DNA of 57,230 bases from contig JAKEFB010000210.1 of NCBI GenBank assembly GCA_022616275.1, positions 1-57,230 of the forward strand, written 5' to 3'. Source of the stretch: Chloroflexota bacterium (GTDB lineage: Bacteria; Chloroflexota; Anaerolineae; Promineifilales; Promineifilaceae). Position numbers and translations under genes: made by a program. A model generated the notes under the pieces. That model made no database searches and was not told the origin of the DNA. It saw only the letters and a program-made list of their open reading frames with translations. Of this stretch, positions 33,870 to 41,726 are shown one piece after another. Within the stretch, counting starts at the first letter, position 1. Every line of letters starts with the position of its first letter.

Positions 33870-34673
33870 GTGGCCGCCATCAATTCCAGTCTGAAGCACA
33901 AGCTGGCCCAGTTCTTGCTGGTGCTTGTCTTAGCCTATCTCTTCTTTCGTTTTGGTATTCCTGCTCTGGCGCTGCTCCTGACGGGCACACCGGCCCCGGT
34001 CCCGACCCACTTGTTGTGGGCTATCTATATGCCGACGATGGCCCTGGTCATGCTGTTGTTCGTCTCGGCCAACGAGGCGGCCTGGCGTGAGTTCAAGGCC
34101 CCGCTCCGCACCCTGGTGGTCGAGCGTGAACGGCGCGGAGTGGTGCTGTTACGGCAGGTGATCCTGGTCGCCTTGCCCTTGCTGGCCGGCCTGTGGGCTT
34201 TTTTCCAGGTCCGGCCGAGCGCCGACCCGCCGGCCGAATTGCGTTCGGTCCATCCTGCGCCACCTGATTCGGTCACGGTGGACGGCGAAGTTATTAACCT
34301 GCGCACGGCGGTGAACCCCTTCCGTGGCCCCGATGGCCTTCCTGATCCGGAGGCGCTGGCGGCGGGCAAAGCGATTTACGGCCGGAACTGCGTTTACTGC
34401 CACGGCGACGCGCTGGACAGCGACGGGCTCTTTGCCTCTGCGCTCCGGCCACGCCCGGCCGATTTCACCGACCCGGGCACTATTGCCCAACTGCAAGAAT
34501 CTTATTTGTTCTGGCGTATTGCCCAGGGCGGGCCTGGCCTGCCGCCGGAAGGGAAGGGCTGGAATTCGGCCATGCCTGCCTGGGAAGGCACGCTCTCCAG
34601 GGACGAGATCTGGCAGGTTATCCTTTACTTGTACGACGCCACCGGGCAGCATCCACGGCAGGCGGGAGAATAA
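33870..34673 (+). CDS. Monohaem cytochrome c with three membrane helices (module A)
   Basis: 267 residues, GTG start. Hydrophobic helices at about 12-35, 46-66 and 90-112 precede a periplasmic domain with a single CVYCH near 172 and a Met-type ligand in the NSAMPAWEGTLSRDEIW segment. It has the same layout as the protein at 40919-41716. Encoded between two dihaem cytochromes with 8-10 base gaps, it is likely part of the same complex. Confidence 0.85.
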   Translation: MAAINSSLKHKLAQFLLVLVLAYLFFRFGIPALALLLTGTPAPVPTHLLWAIYMPTMALVMLLFVSANEAAWREFKAPLRTLVVERERRGVVLLRQVILVALPLLAGLWAFFQVRPSADPPAELRSVHPAPPDSVTVDGEVINLRTAVNPFRGPDGLPDPEALAAGKAIYGRNCVYCHGDALDSDGLFASALRPRPADFTDPGTIAQLQESYLFWRIAQGGPGLPPEGKGWNSAMPAWEGTLSRDEIWQVILYLYDATGQHPRQAGE

Positions 34674-34681
34674 GGTAGCCA

Positions 34682-36181
34682 ATGAGTCGTATACGCATCG
34701 GCATCGCCGTTATCACCACAGCTCTCACCATCGTCGTGGCCTTCAACTCGGCCGGTGTGCGAACCACGCGCGCAGCCACCCAGGCGCAGACGGCCGAAGG
34801 GCAGGCTATCTACAGCCAGCGCTGTGAAATTTGCCACGGGGCCGAAGGCGACGGCGCCGGGCCGGCAGCCGAGAATATGGATCCCCGGCCGCGTGACTTC
34901 CGGCGCGGCTGGTACAAAATCCGCACCACTGCCTCTGGCCAGCTCCCCACCGACGAAGACCTGGTGCAGATTATCAGCCGGGGCATGCCCGGCACAACCA
35001 TGCCGGCCTGGGAAGGTGTATTGAGTGAAGCCGAGATTCAGGCCGTGGCCGAATACATCAAGGGCTTTTCCCGTCGTTTTGAGAGAGAGACGCCGGAGCT
35101 GGTTGTGGCCGGGTCGAAAGTCGAGGCCAGCCAGGAGAGCATCGCTCGTGGCGCAGAACTCTTTGCCGGGCAGGAAGCGGAGTGTGTCAAGTGTCATGGC
35201 CCGGCCGGGCGTGGCGACGGCCCCAGCGCCGATGAACTGACCGAAGATTCCTTCGGCGATGTCATCGTCCCCGCCGACCTGACCATGCCCTGGCTGTTCC
35301 GTGGTGGGCCAACGGTAGACGACATTTATATGCGCCTTAAGACGGGCCTGACGGGCAGCCCTATGCCCGCTTACGCCGACGTGCTCTCTGACGAGGACAT
35401 CTGGAACCTGGCCAACTACGTAGACTCGCTGGGGCCGGATGCGCCGGTTGAGCCGGCGGCGGCCATAACCGCCGCTGCTTTCCAGGGCGCTCTGCCCACC
35501 GACCCGAATGCAGCAGCCTGGCAGGAAGCGACTGAATATTACTATCCGCTGGCCGGCCAGATCATGCGCGAGCCGCGCCAGTATACGCCCTCCGTGAAAG
35601 GGGTCTGGGTACAGGCTTTGTACAATGATCAGGAATTGGCCCTGCGGCTAAGATGGCATGATCGCTTCCAGGACGCCGGCGCCGGCGGCCAACCGGCCGA
35701 TGTATTGGCGGTGCAGTTTCCGGCCGCGTTGCCGGAAGGGGGCGAGCGGCCCTATTTTGTCTTTGGCGATTCAGCCAACCCGGTCAACTTGTGGCTCTGG
35801 AGCGCGCTCACCAATAGCATTGAGGAGCGCACCGGCCACGGCGTGGATACCGACGCGCCCCAGGCCAGCCAGGACGTGCAGGGAACGGCCGTGTTTGACA
35901 ACGGTGAGTACATTCTCGTTCTGCGGCGGTCCTTGAACACCGGAGACCCGGAGGACATTCACATTGAGACGGGCCGTTTTGTCCCTATTGCTTTTATGGC
36001 CTGGGACGGCTGGAGCGGCGAAGAAGGCCCGGCCGGGGCGATTACCTCGTGGCATTTGATTTACCTGGATAAGCCCGTACCGCTCACCGCCTACGTCTGG
36101 GTCCCGGTGGCCATCGTCGCCACGGCCGTGGTGGAAGGATGGGTGGTCTGGGCCGCACGGCGTAAAGAGCGAATAACGTAA
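34682..36181 (+). CDS. Dihaem cytochrome c fused to EB-dh-type haem-binding domain (module A)
   Basis: 499 residues. Signal peptide (1-32), CEICH near 49 with TTMPAWEGVLS, and CVKCH near 169 with SPMPAYADVLS give two class I haem domains. Residues about 270-465 resemble the ethylbenzene-dehydrogenase gamma-type (EB_dh, DMSO reductase-like) haem b domain: a beta-sandwich with W-x-Q-A-L-Y-N-D-Q-E-L-A-L-R type strands, FGDSANPVNLWLW and FVPIAFMAWDGWSGE, where a Met is a possible haem ligand. One C-terminal membrane helix (about 472-492) anchors it. The fusion of c-type and EB-dh domains on one chain is uncommon and is repeated in module B. Confidence 0.85.
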   Translation: MSRIRIGIAVITTALTIVVAFNSAGVRTTRAATQAQTAEGQAIYSQRCEICHGAEGDGAGPAAENMDPRPRDFRRGWYKIRTTASGQLPTDEDLVQIISRGMPGTTMPAWEGVLSEAEIQAVAEYIKGFSRRFERETPELVVAGSKVEASQESIARGAELFAGQEAECVKCHGPAGRGDGPSADELTEDSFGDVIVPADLTMPWLFRGGPTVDDIYMRLKTGLTGSPMPAYADVLSDEDIWNLANYVDSLGPDAPVEPAAAITAAAFQGALPTDPNAAAWQEATEYYYPLAGQIMREPRQYTPSVKGVWVQALYNDQELALRLRWHDRFQDAGAGGQPADVLAVQFPAALPEGGERPYFVFGDSANPVNLWLWSALTNSIEERTGHGVDTDAPQASQDVQGTAVFDNGEYILVLRRSLNTGDPEDIHIETGRFVPIAFMAWDGWSGEEGPAGAITSWHLIYLDKPVPLTAYVWVPVAIVATAVVEGWVVWAARRKERIT

Positions 36182-36205
36182 GAATTCACATGGGCCACGG
36201 CCCAC

Positions 36206-36256
36206 CACGATGAATGAAAATTAATTCGTCTAATTCGTGCAATTCGTGGCTACTTT
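36206..36256. repeat. Word-repeat spacer (AATTCGT words)
   Basis: AATTAATTCGTCTAATTCGT continuing with GCAATTCGTGG: the word AATTCGT occurs three times directly before the lipoprotein gene. Shares words with the spacers at 12912 and 52885. Confidence 0.55.
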
Positions 36257-36270
36257 TAGAGGAGAAAAGT

Positions 36271-37074
36271 ATGAAACGCATCTTGGTCTTGCTCGTTGGC
36301 ATATTAACAATTTTCCTAGTGGCTTGCGGCGGCGGAGGCGGCGAGGAACCAGACGCGGCTACCCAGCCTCCCCCTACGGTGGTGGAGGAGGGAGGCGGGG
36401 AAGAGCCCGAACCGGCCGCCGGGGGTTACCAGGGCGGCACGGTATCCGATGGGGGCACTATCTCCGGCAAGATTACCTATTCCGGCCCGGCGGTGGAACC
36501 AGAAACGGTAGAAACCGACAAGGACCAGGAGGTCTGCGGGGACTCGATTGAAATCACCCGGGTCAAAACCGACGCTTCGGGCGGCCTGGCCAACGCCATC
36601 GTCCGCATTACCGACATTTCTTCCGGCAAGCCGCTGGACACCCTGGGCAGCGACTTCGTCCTGGACCAAAACGGCTGTGAATATGTGCCCGCCGCCCTTG
36701 TTGTTCCGGTCGGCTCCGCCATCACCATCCTCAACAGTGACGGCATCCTGCACAACATTCATACCACGCCCTTCGACAATCCGCCGCTCAATATCGCTCA
36801 GCCGGCAACAGAGCCGGAAGTTTCTAGTGATCCCTTCACCATTCCGGAAATCATCCCCGTGAGTTGTGACGTCCATAGCTGGATGGAAGCCACGCTTATC
36901 GTGGTAGATAATCCCTATGCCGTTACGACCGGCGAGGATGGCTCATTTACCCTCGACGACGTCCCGGCCGGCACGTACACCATTGAGGTCTGGCATGCCG
37001 AACTGGGGACACAGACGATGACCGTCACAGTTGAAGCCGGTGGCACGGCGACAGCGGACGTAGAGTTTGAGTAG
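36271..37074 (+). CDS. Cupredoxin-like lipoprotein with carboxypeptidase-regulatory-like tail (module A)
   Basis: 267 residues from ATG 36271 (GAGGAG upstream). A lipobox LVAC places the Cys at about 19, followed by a Gly/Glu-rich linker. Residues about 80-215 look like a cupredoxin: DGILHNIHTTP gives the first His, and SCDVHSWM supplies Cys, His and Met with blue-copper spacing. The last ~55 residues (GSFTLDDVPAGTYTIEVWHAE) fit a carboxypeptidase regulatory-like beta-sandwich. It would be an outer-face, one-electron carrier. The counterpart at 43307 has the same layout. Confidence 0.8.
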   Translation: MKRILVLLVGILTIFLVACGGGGGEEPDAATQPPPTVVEEGGGEEPEPAAGGYQGGTVSDGGTISGKITYSGPAVEPETVETDKDQEVCGDSIEITRVKTDASGGLANAIVRITDISSGKPLDTLGSDFVLDQNGCEYVPAALVVPVGSAITILNSDGILHNIHTTPFDNPPLNIAQPATEPEVSSDPFTIPEIIPVSCDVHSWMEATLIVVDNPYAVTTGEDGSFTLDDVPAGTYTIEVWHAELGTQTMTVTVEAGGTATADVEFE

Positions 37075-37091
37075 ATCCAGGATCTGTTGTC

Positions 37092-37160
37092 AAACCCCGC
37101 AGGTCTCCGAGGGCACGGAACGTGCCCCGGGCACGTTTTGTGCCCCGACCTGCGGGGTTT
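37092..37160. repeat. Nested clover-like hairpin repeat upstream of the second cydA-like gene
   Basis: The outer stem AAACCCCGCAGGTC (37092-37105) pairs perfectly with GACCTGCGGGGTTT (37147-37160). Inside it are two further hairpins, GGGCAC/GTGCCC at 37111-37127 and GGGCAC/GTGCCC at 37129-37145. The outer stem belongs to the same family as 40858-40890. The result is a three-way junction between module A and module B. Confidence 0.75.
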
Positions 37161-37176
37161 CAAATAGGAGGTCGGT

Positions 37177-39228
37177 ATGCGGAAAGTACACCACTTACGC
37201 CCCTACCTGGCCATAAGCCTGGTGCTCCTGGCCCTGTTGGCCCTGGCGCCGCCAGTCGCCGCCCAGGGTGGTGGCCCGCCGGATTACCGCAATTATTTTG
37301 GGGCCGATTCGCGCCTGGTGGTCTGGGTGGTGGCCCAATTGCACCTGCTTTTTGCTGCTTTTGTTCTGGGCGTGCCCATCTTCGCCGTCATCACCGAATA
37401 CGTCGGCTACCGGAGTGGTGAAAAGCGCTACGACAAGCTGGCCCACGACTTTACCAAGTTGCTGTCGGCCGCCTTCTCGACCACGGCCGCTTTTGGTGGG
37501 TTGCTGGCCTTTAGCCTCTTTGCCCTTTACCCTACCTTTATGTCTCACCTGTCCGACGTCTTTAGCCCTACTTTCCTCTGGTACGGTCTGCTCTTCTTCG
37601 CCGAGGGTTTCACCATGTATTTCTACCTGTACTCCTGGAAACGGCTACAAGGGGACAGGAAGAAATGGCATTTGTGGACAGGTGTATTCCTCAACGTATT
37701 CGGCGTGGCCATCATGCTCATTGCCAACTCCTGGGTTTCATACATGATGAGCCCGCCGCTGGCCGAGGTGGACGCAGAAACAGGCGAGGTGGTCAGACAG
37801 GGCCTGAACGCGTTGACGCTGGAGTGGTCAGGCACCCTCTGGCAGGCGATCAATAACCCGCTGTGGTCGCCACTCAATATCCACCGTACTATTGGCAATG
37901 TGGCCTTTGGCGGCTTTATTGTCGGGGCTTACGCGGCCGTGCGCTTTCTGAATTCCAAAACGGCCGAGGCCCGCGCCTACTACGATTGGATGGGCTACAT
38001 CGGCAACTTCATCGGGGTAGCGGCGCTCATTCCCATGCCCTTCGCCGGGTACTACATGGGGCGCGAAGTCTATTCCTACAGCGCCGTCATGGGCAACAAC
38101 ATGATGGGTGGCGCTTTCTCCTGGACCTTTATCATTCAGGCTATCCTCATCGGCGCGCTATTTATCGGCGCCAACTTCTACCTCTGGAGCGGCATGAGGC
38201 GCATCCCTGGCTCAGAGCGTTACCTGAAGTACATCAAGTGGCTGGACGTGGTTCTCATCATCTGCTTTGCCATCTGGCTCACGCCGCACAACCTGCCCCT
38301 CTCGCCTTCGGAACAGGTGATCATGGGCGGGCAGTTTCACCCCACGCTCAAGTTCCTGGGCCTGATGGCAGCCAAGAACGCCGTCATCAACTTTATTATC
38401 GTGGCCACCTTCATGAGTTTCCTTTTCTACCGGCGAGGCAATAAGGGCGAGCGAGTGCCGGTCAGCCAGCAGGGCGCCGGCGCCAAGATCGTCGTGCTGG
38501 TCGCCTTTGCTGTCGTGGCCCTGGTCCTGGGCTGGTATGCCGCGGGTATCTTCTCCCTTAATCCGGATACCCTTGACCTGGATGCCAGCAAAGGCGTCTA
38601 CTTTACGCTGGTGGCTGTTTTGCTGGTGGTCCAGATCGTGGCCGGGGCTGTGGCCGTGGGATTGACGTTGACCGACCGGGGCGTTACCGGACAGTTGCTT
38701 TACCTGGCGACCACCGTCCTAAACTCTGTTTTCATCCTGGGGCCATATGGCTTCGTGGTCATGACCCAGGCCAACCCGTTTTTGCGGAACATCGCCGTGG
38801 CCCAGTGGCTGATTACCATGTCCAGCCTGGTGCTGGTCGCGGCGATTGACATCGTCCTGCTGCGGGGCGCGAAGGAGATTGGCGCCATCCGCTGGGGGCA
38901 GATGGCCGGGAGCAGCCAGTATGCCCTCATTTTACTCGTCGTTGGCGTGGTAATGCTGATGAGCTTGATGGGTTACATCCGTTCCGGCCTGCGCGAAGAT
39001 TGGCACATCTTTGGCGCGCTGCGGGACACTTCGGCCTCGGCCCTGACGCCCAGTATGGCCTACATGGCCCGCGTCATTGCCGGGATTGTGGCCGCCTTTA
39101 TGGCCCTCATTGCTTTTGTCTTCTGGCTGGCTGGCCTGGGCGAGACGGGCGAAGTGGAGGAAGGAACAATGGCCATCCCTCCTCAACCAACCCCGCAACC
39201 AGCAGCCAGCACTGTGCCAAGTGACTGA
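37177..39228 (+). CDS. CydA-like membrane haem protein 2 (no CydB partner)
   Basis: 683 residues, a clear paralogue of the protein at 31061-33067 over its whole length. Signal-like helix ends PPVAAQGGG. Conserved sites: AQLHLLFAAFVLG (His), FFAEGFTMYFYLYSW (Glu), LNIHRTIGNVAFGG (His), FAGYYMGREVYSY. As in copy 1, the Q-loop is absent and a second half of about seven helices follows (GAIRWGQMAGSSQYALI, GYIRSGLREDWHIFGALRDTS), with similar residues in copy 1. AGGAGG precedes the ATG. Function as for copy 1; the duplication suggests different partners or conditions, or a heterodimer. Confidence 0.82.
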   Translation: MRKVHHLRPYLAISLVLLALLALAPPVAAQGGGPPDYRNYFGADSRLVVWVVAQLHLLFAAFVLGVPIFAVITEYVGYRSGEKRYDKLAHDFTKLLSAAFSTTAAFGGLLAFSLFALYPTFMSHLSDVFSPTFLWYGLLFFAEGFTMYFYLYSWKRLQGDRKKWHLWTGVFLNVFGVAIMLIANSWVSYMMSPPLAEVDAETGEVVRQGLNALTLEWSGTLWQAINNPLWSPLNIHRTIGNVAFGGFIVGAYAAVRFLNSKTAEARAYYDWMGYIGNFIGVAALIPMPFAGYYMGREVYSYSAVMGNNMMGGAFSWTFIIQAILIGALFIGANFYLWSGMRRIPGSERYLKYIKWLDVVLIICFAIWLTPHNLPLSPSEQVIMGGQFHPTLKFLGLMAAKNAVINFIIVATFMSFLFYRRGNKGERVPVSQQGAGAKIVVLVAFAVVALVLGWYAAGIFSLNPDTLDLDASKGVYFTLVAVLLVVQIVAGAVAVGLTLTDRGVTGQLLYLATTVLNSVFILGPYGFVVMTQANPFLRNIAVAQWLITMSSLVLVAAIDIVLLRGAKEIGAIRWGQMAGSSQYALILLVVGVVMLMSLMGYIRSGLREDWHIFGALRDTSASALTPSMAYMARVIAGIVAAFMALIAFVFWLAGLGETGEVEEGTMAIPPQPTPQPAASTVPSD

Positions 39229-39243
39229 AATTCGGTATTCTTT

Positions 39244-39648
39244 ATGGCTCAGTGGTACGCGCAACTGGTTTTTAAGGGTGACACGCTTCTCAGCGATAGT
39301 CTTGCCGACTGGACGGAGGTGGATGGCGTGTTGCCGGCCGGTATCGAGGCCAACGGCCGCGAACGCTATACGACCGTCATTGTTTCCGGCTATGCACTGT
39401 ATGGCCGGTTGCGCGGCTACTACGCTCTGGGTGTGGCCCACGTCGCCGCGGACCCGGCCACCGGCCGGACCTACTATCTCTCTGAGGAAAGTGCCCTGCA
39501 TAAAGAGCCGGTGGACTCGTTGACGGCGACGCAACGGGCCGCCATCCGTGAGTGGTTGGTGGCGCTGAATCAAGAGGCGTGGGAGAACTCGACGGAAGCG
39601 TTTAGAGAAAGTTTAGAGGGAACTATACCTGACAAGGTGACAAGGTGA
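39244..39648 (+). CDS. Small soluble protein specific to module B, unknown
   Basis: 134 residues, no signal peptide, no membrane helix, no Cys motif. Sequence such as TVIVSGYALYGRLRGYYALG suggests a beta-rich fold. No family recognised. It follows the cydA-like gene by 15 bases and has no counterpart in module A. No ribosome binding site is obvious before the ATG. It is absent from the other copy of the set, so it may have been lost there or acquired here. Confidence 0.55.
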   Translation: MAQWYAQLVFKGDTLLSDSLADWTEVDGVLPAGIEANGRERYTTVIVSGYALYGRLRGYYALGVAHVAADPATGRTYYLSEESALHKEPVDSLTATQRAAIREWLVALNQEAWENSTEAFRESLEGTIPDKVTR

Positions 39649-39715
39649 TGGCTGCTCGAAGGGCGGGGTGACAAGGTAAAAAAATGCCACTTTATGACCA
39701 TGTTGAGTATAAGCG

Positions 39716-40858
39716 ATGTTAAAGAAAGTGGGTCGAATTCTGTCGGTTCTGGCTTGCCTGGGCACATTCCTGGCCCTTATCGCCAACTTGCCGGTTTTCT
39801 TCCTCCCCTGGATTCTCTGGTTTCTGGCAGCGGCGGCGCTGATGGTCTGGCTGTGGCCGGCCGGGCGAACGGGCGCATTTGTTTTGATCATCCTTGGCGC
39901 CTTTGTCTACATTGGCGCGCTGGTGACAGAGATTTCTGGCGGTGGTGGAACGGCCGTCGCCGCCGAAGGCGTCAACCCAGAGGCCGGCGAGGCCATCTAC
40001 TGGGGTAAGGGTAAGTGCAGCACCTGCCACAGCCTGGGTGACCAGGGGTCGGCCATTCGCGGGCCGAACCACGAAAACGTCTGCGCCAAAGCCCTGGCGG
40101 AGCGCCTGCCGGCCCGGCAGGCGGCCGGGGCCAGCCACATCCAGACCCCGACCGATTACCTGGTCGAGTCCATCGCCGATCCCCAGGCTTACATTGTCGA
40201 AGGTTTTTCCGGGGCCATGCCGAAGGTCTACCTGCCGCCCGTCAGTCTGAACCCGGACGAGATCCGGGCGGTCATCGTCTATATGCAAACGCAAGGGTGT
40301 GAAGCCGACCCCGCCGCCATCAACCTCCCGGCCGAAATCCTGAACGCGGCGACCGCGGAAGTTGCCGCCGGGGGCGAGTTTAACCTGGTGCTGGTGGGAG
40401 ATCCGGCCGCCGGCCGGGAACTGTTCTTTGACGAAGCAGAGGCGGCCGCTTGCGTCAAGTGCCACACCGTCGCCGGCGAGGGTGAAGAGGTTGGGCCGGA
40501 ACTGACCGACGTGGCCGGTACGCAGACGGCGGCTTACATCTTTGAGTCCATCATGAATCCCAGCGCAGAAATTGCCGCCGGCGACTACGAGCCAATCCAG
40601 GTGCGCTTGAATGACGGCACCGTTCTCTCCGGCATTATCGTGGCCGAGGACGAGGCCAGCCTGACTATCAAGGATAAAGAGGGGGAGGAGACAGTGGTGA
40701 ACCGGGCCGACGTTGACCGTGAAGCACGCTACCCGGACGTGCCCAGCATTATGCCCAGCAACTTCGGCGAGCTGCTCACGGTGCAACAGGTGGCCGATTT
40801 AATTGCCTTTTTGCAAGAAAGCGCGGGGGTTCTGCCCGCTGAAGAAGAAGGAGAATGA
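39716..40858 (+). CDS. Dihaem cytochrome c with two N-terminal membrane helices (module B)
   Basis: 380 residues. Membrane helices at about 5-24 and 26-45 and a third hydrophobic stretch to about 75, then CSTCH near 101 with a C-terminal AMPKVYLPPVSL, and CVKCH near 245. The last ~75 residues (VRLNDGTVLSGIIVAEDE, then SIMPSNFGELLTVQQVADLIAFL) resemble the haem-binding domain found at the C-terminus of planctomycete-type cytochromes. It is the module B counterpart of 33077-33859 but longer and with more membrane helices. Confidence 0.85.
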   Translation: MLKKVGRILSVLACLGTFLALIANLPVFFLPWILWFLAAAALMVWLWPAGRTGAFVLIILGAFVYIGALVTEISGGGGTAVAAEGVNPEAGEAIYWGKGKCSTCHSLGDQGSAIRGPNHENVCAKALAERLPARQAAGASHIQTPTDYLVESIADPQAYIVEGFSGAMPKVYLPPVSLNPDEIRAVIVYMQTQGCEADPAAINLPAEILNAATAEVAAGGEFNLVLVGDPAAGRELFFDEAEAAACVKCHTVAGEGEEVGPELTDVAGTQTAAYIFESIMNPSAEIAAGDYEPIQVRLNDGTVLSGIIVAEDEASLTIKDKEGEETVVNRADVDREARYPDVPSIMPSNFGELLTVQQVADLIAFLQESAGVLPAEEEGE

Positions 40859-40890
40859 AACCCCGTAGGTCTCAAAGACCTACGGGGTTT
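40858..40890. repeat. Hairpin repeat between cytochrome genes of module B
   Basis: AAACCCCGTAGGTCT (40858-40872) pairs perfectly with AGACCTACGGGGTTT (40876-40890) around CAA. It begins at the last base of the preceding stop codon. Outer-stem sequence is shared with the element at 37092-37160. It has no T-run, so it is unlikely to end transcription. Confidence 0.75.
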
Positions 40891-40918
40891 GACGGCGGAG
40901 TTGAGATTGGAGGTCCGT

Positions 40919-41716
40919 ATGCCCAGGCGGTTGCCACTCTTTTGGACAGTCATCCTGACTATTTTAGGCGCATATCTGTTCCTGCGCCTGGTCGTGCCCT
41001 ATGCCTCGATGTTGATCGCCGGCCAGGACAATCCCCTACCTGTGCCCGGCGCGCTCATGGGAATTTACCTGGCTCTGATTGTGGCCGGCGTCTTTGTTTA
41101 CCTGGCGGCTGACGAAGCCCGCTGGCGGGATTTTGGGGCGCCGGTAGAGGCTTTGCTGCGCGGCCGCGAAACCATCCAGACGACAAACGACCGGATTCTT
41201 CATATTGGCCGCCTGGTGATCCTGGCCGCCGTCCCCCTGCTGGCCGGCTGGATCGTCTACTCCAATACTGCCCCATCTTCGACGCCGCCGGCGGCGCTGC
41301 GCATCCAACACCCGACTATTCCCTTCGCCTATGAGAAGTTAACCAACCCATACCGCAACCCCGATGGCACGGTGGACCCTGAAATCATCGAGGAGGGCCA
41401 GGTGCTGTATCAAATTAACTGCCGCCCCTGCCACGGCACGCCGGCCAACGGCGAGGGGCCGATGGCTTACGGTTTTCGCCTGAAGCCGGCCAACTTCCGT
41501 TCGGAAGATACCATAGCCACGGTGATCGAGGCCTATGCTTTCTGGCGCGTGAAGGAAGGCGGTATTGGCCTGCCGACTGCAGGTAGCCCCTGGGACTCGG
41601 CCATGCCGGCCTGGGAGGGTACACTGACGGACGATGAAATCTGGAAGATCATTGCTGCTGAGTACGATACGGCGGGCGTGGAACCACGCCGGCCGGAGAC
41701 AGCAGAAGGGGAATAG
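40919..41716 (+). CDS. Monohaem cytochrome c with three membrane helices (module B)
   Basis: 265 residues, start at ATG 40919 (GGAGG seven bases upstream). Three hydrophobic helices (about 6-28, 40-62 and 92-112) lead to a periplasmic domain with CRPCH near 168 and a likely Met ligand in DSAMPAWEGTLTDDEIW. Same design as the protein at 33870-34673 with similar segments (NPYRNPDGTVDPE versus NPFRGPDGLPDPE). Confidence 0.85.
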   Translation: MPRRLPLFWTVILTILGAYLFLRLVVPYASMLIAGQDNPLPVPGALMGIYLALIVAGVFVYLAADEARWRDFGAPVEALLRGRETIQTTNDRILHIGRLVILAAVPLLAGWIVYSNTAPSSTPPAALRIQHPTIPFAYEKLTNPYRNPDGTVDPEIIEEGQVLYQINCRPCHGTPANGEGPMAYGFRLKPANFRSEDTIATVIEAYAFWRVKEGGIGLPTAGSPWDSAMPAWEGTLTDDEIWKIIAAEYDTAGVEPRRPETAEGE

Positions 41717-41726
41717 GCAAAAGCGT

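Noticed and set aside
37092-37160. Riboswitch before the second cydA-like gene
   Set aside because: The three-way shape is made from simple perfect repeats that recur at other sites, without a conserved loop core of any riboswitch I know.
39719-40786. 355-codon frame opposite a cytochrome c gene
   Set aside because: Shadow frame; the plus strand encodes two CXXCH motifs and membrane helices.
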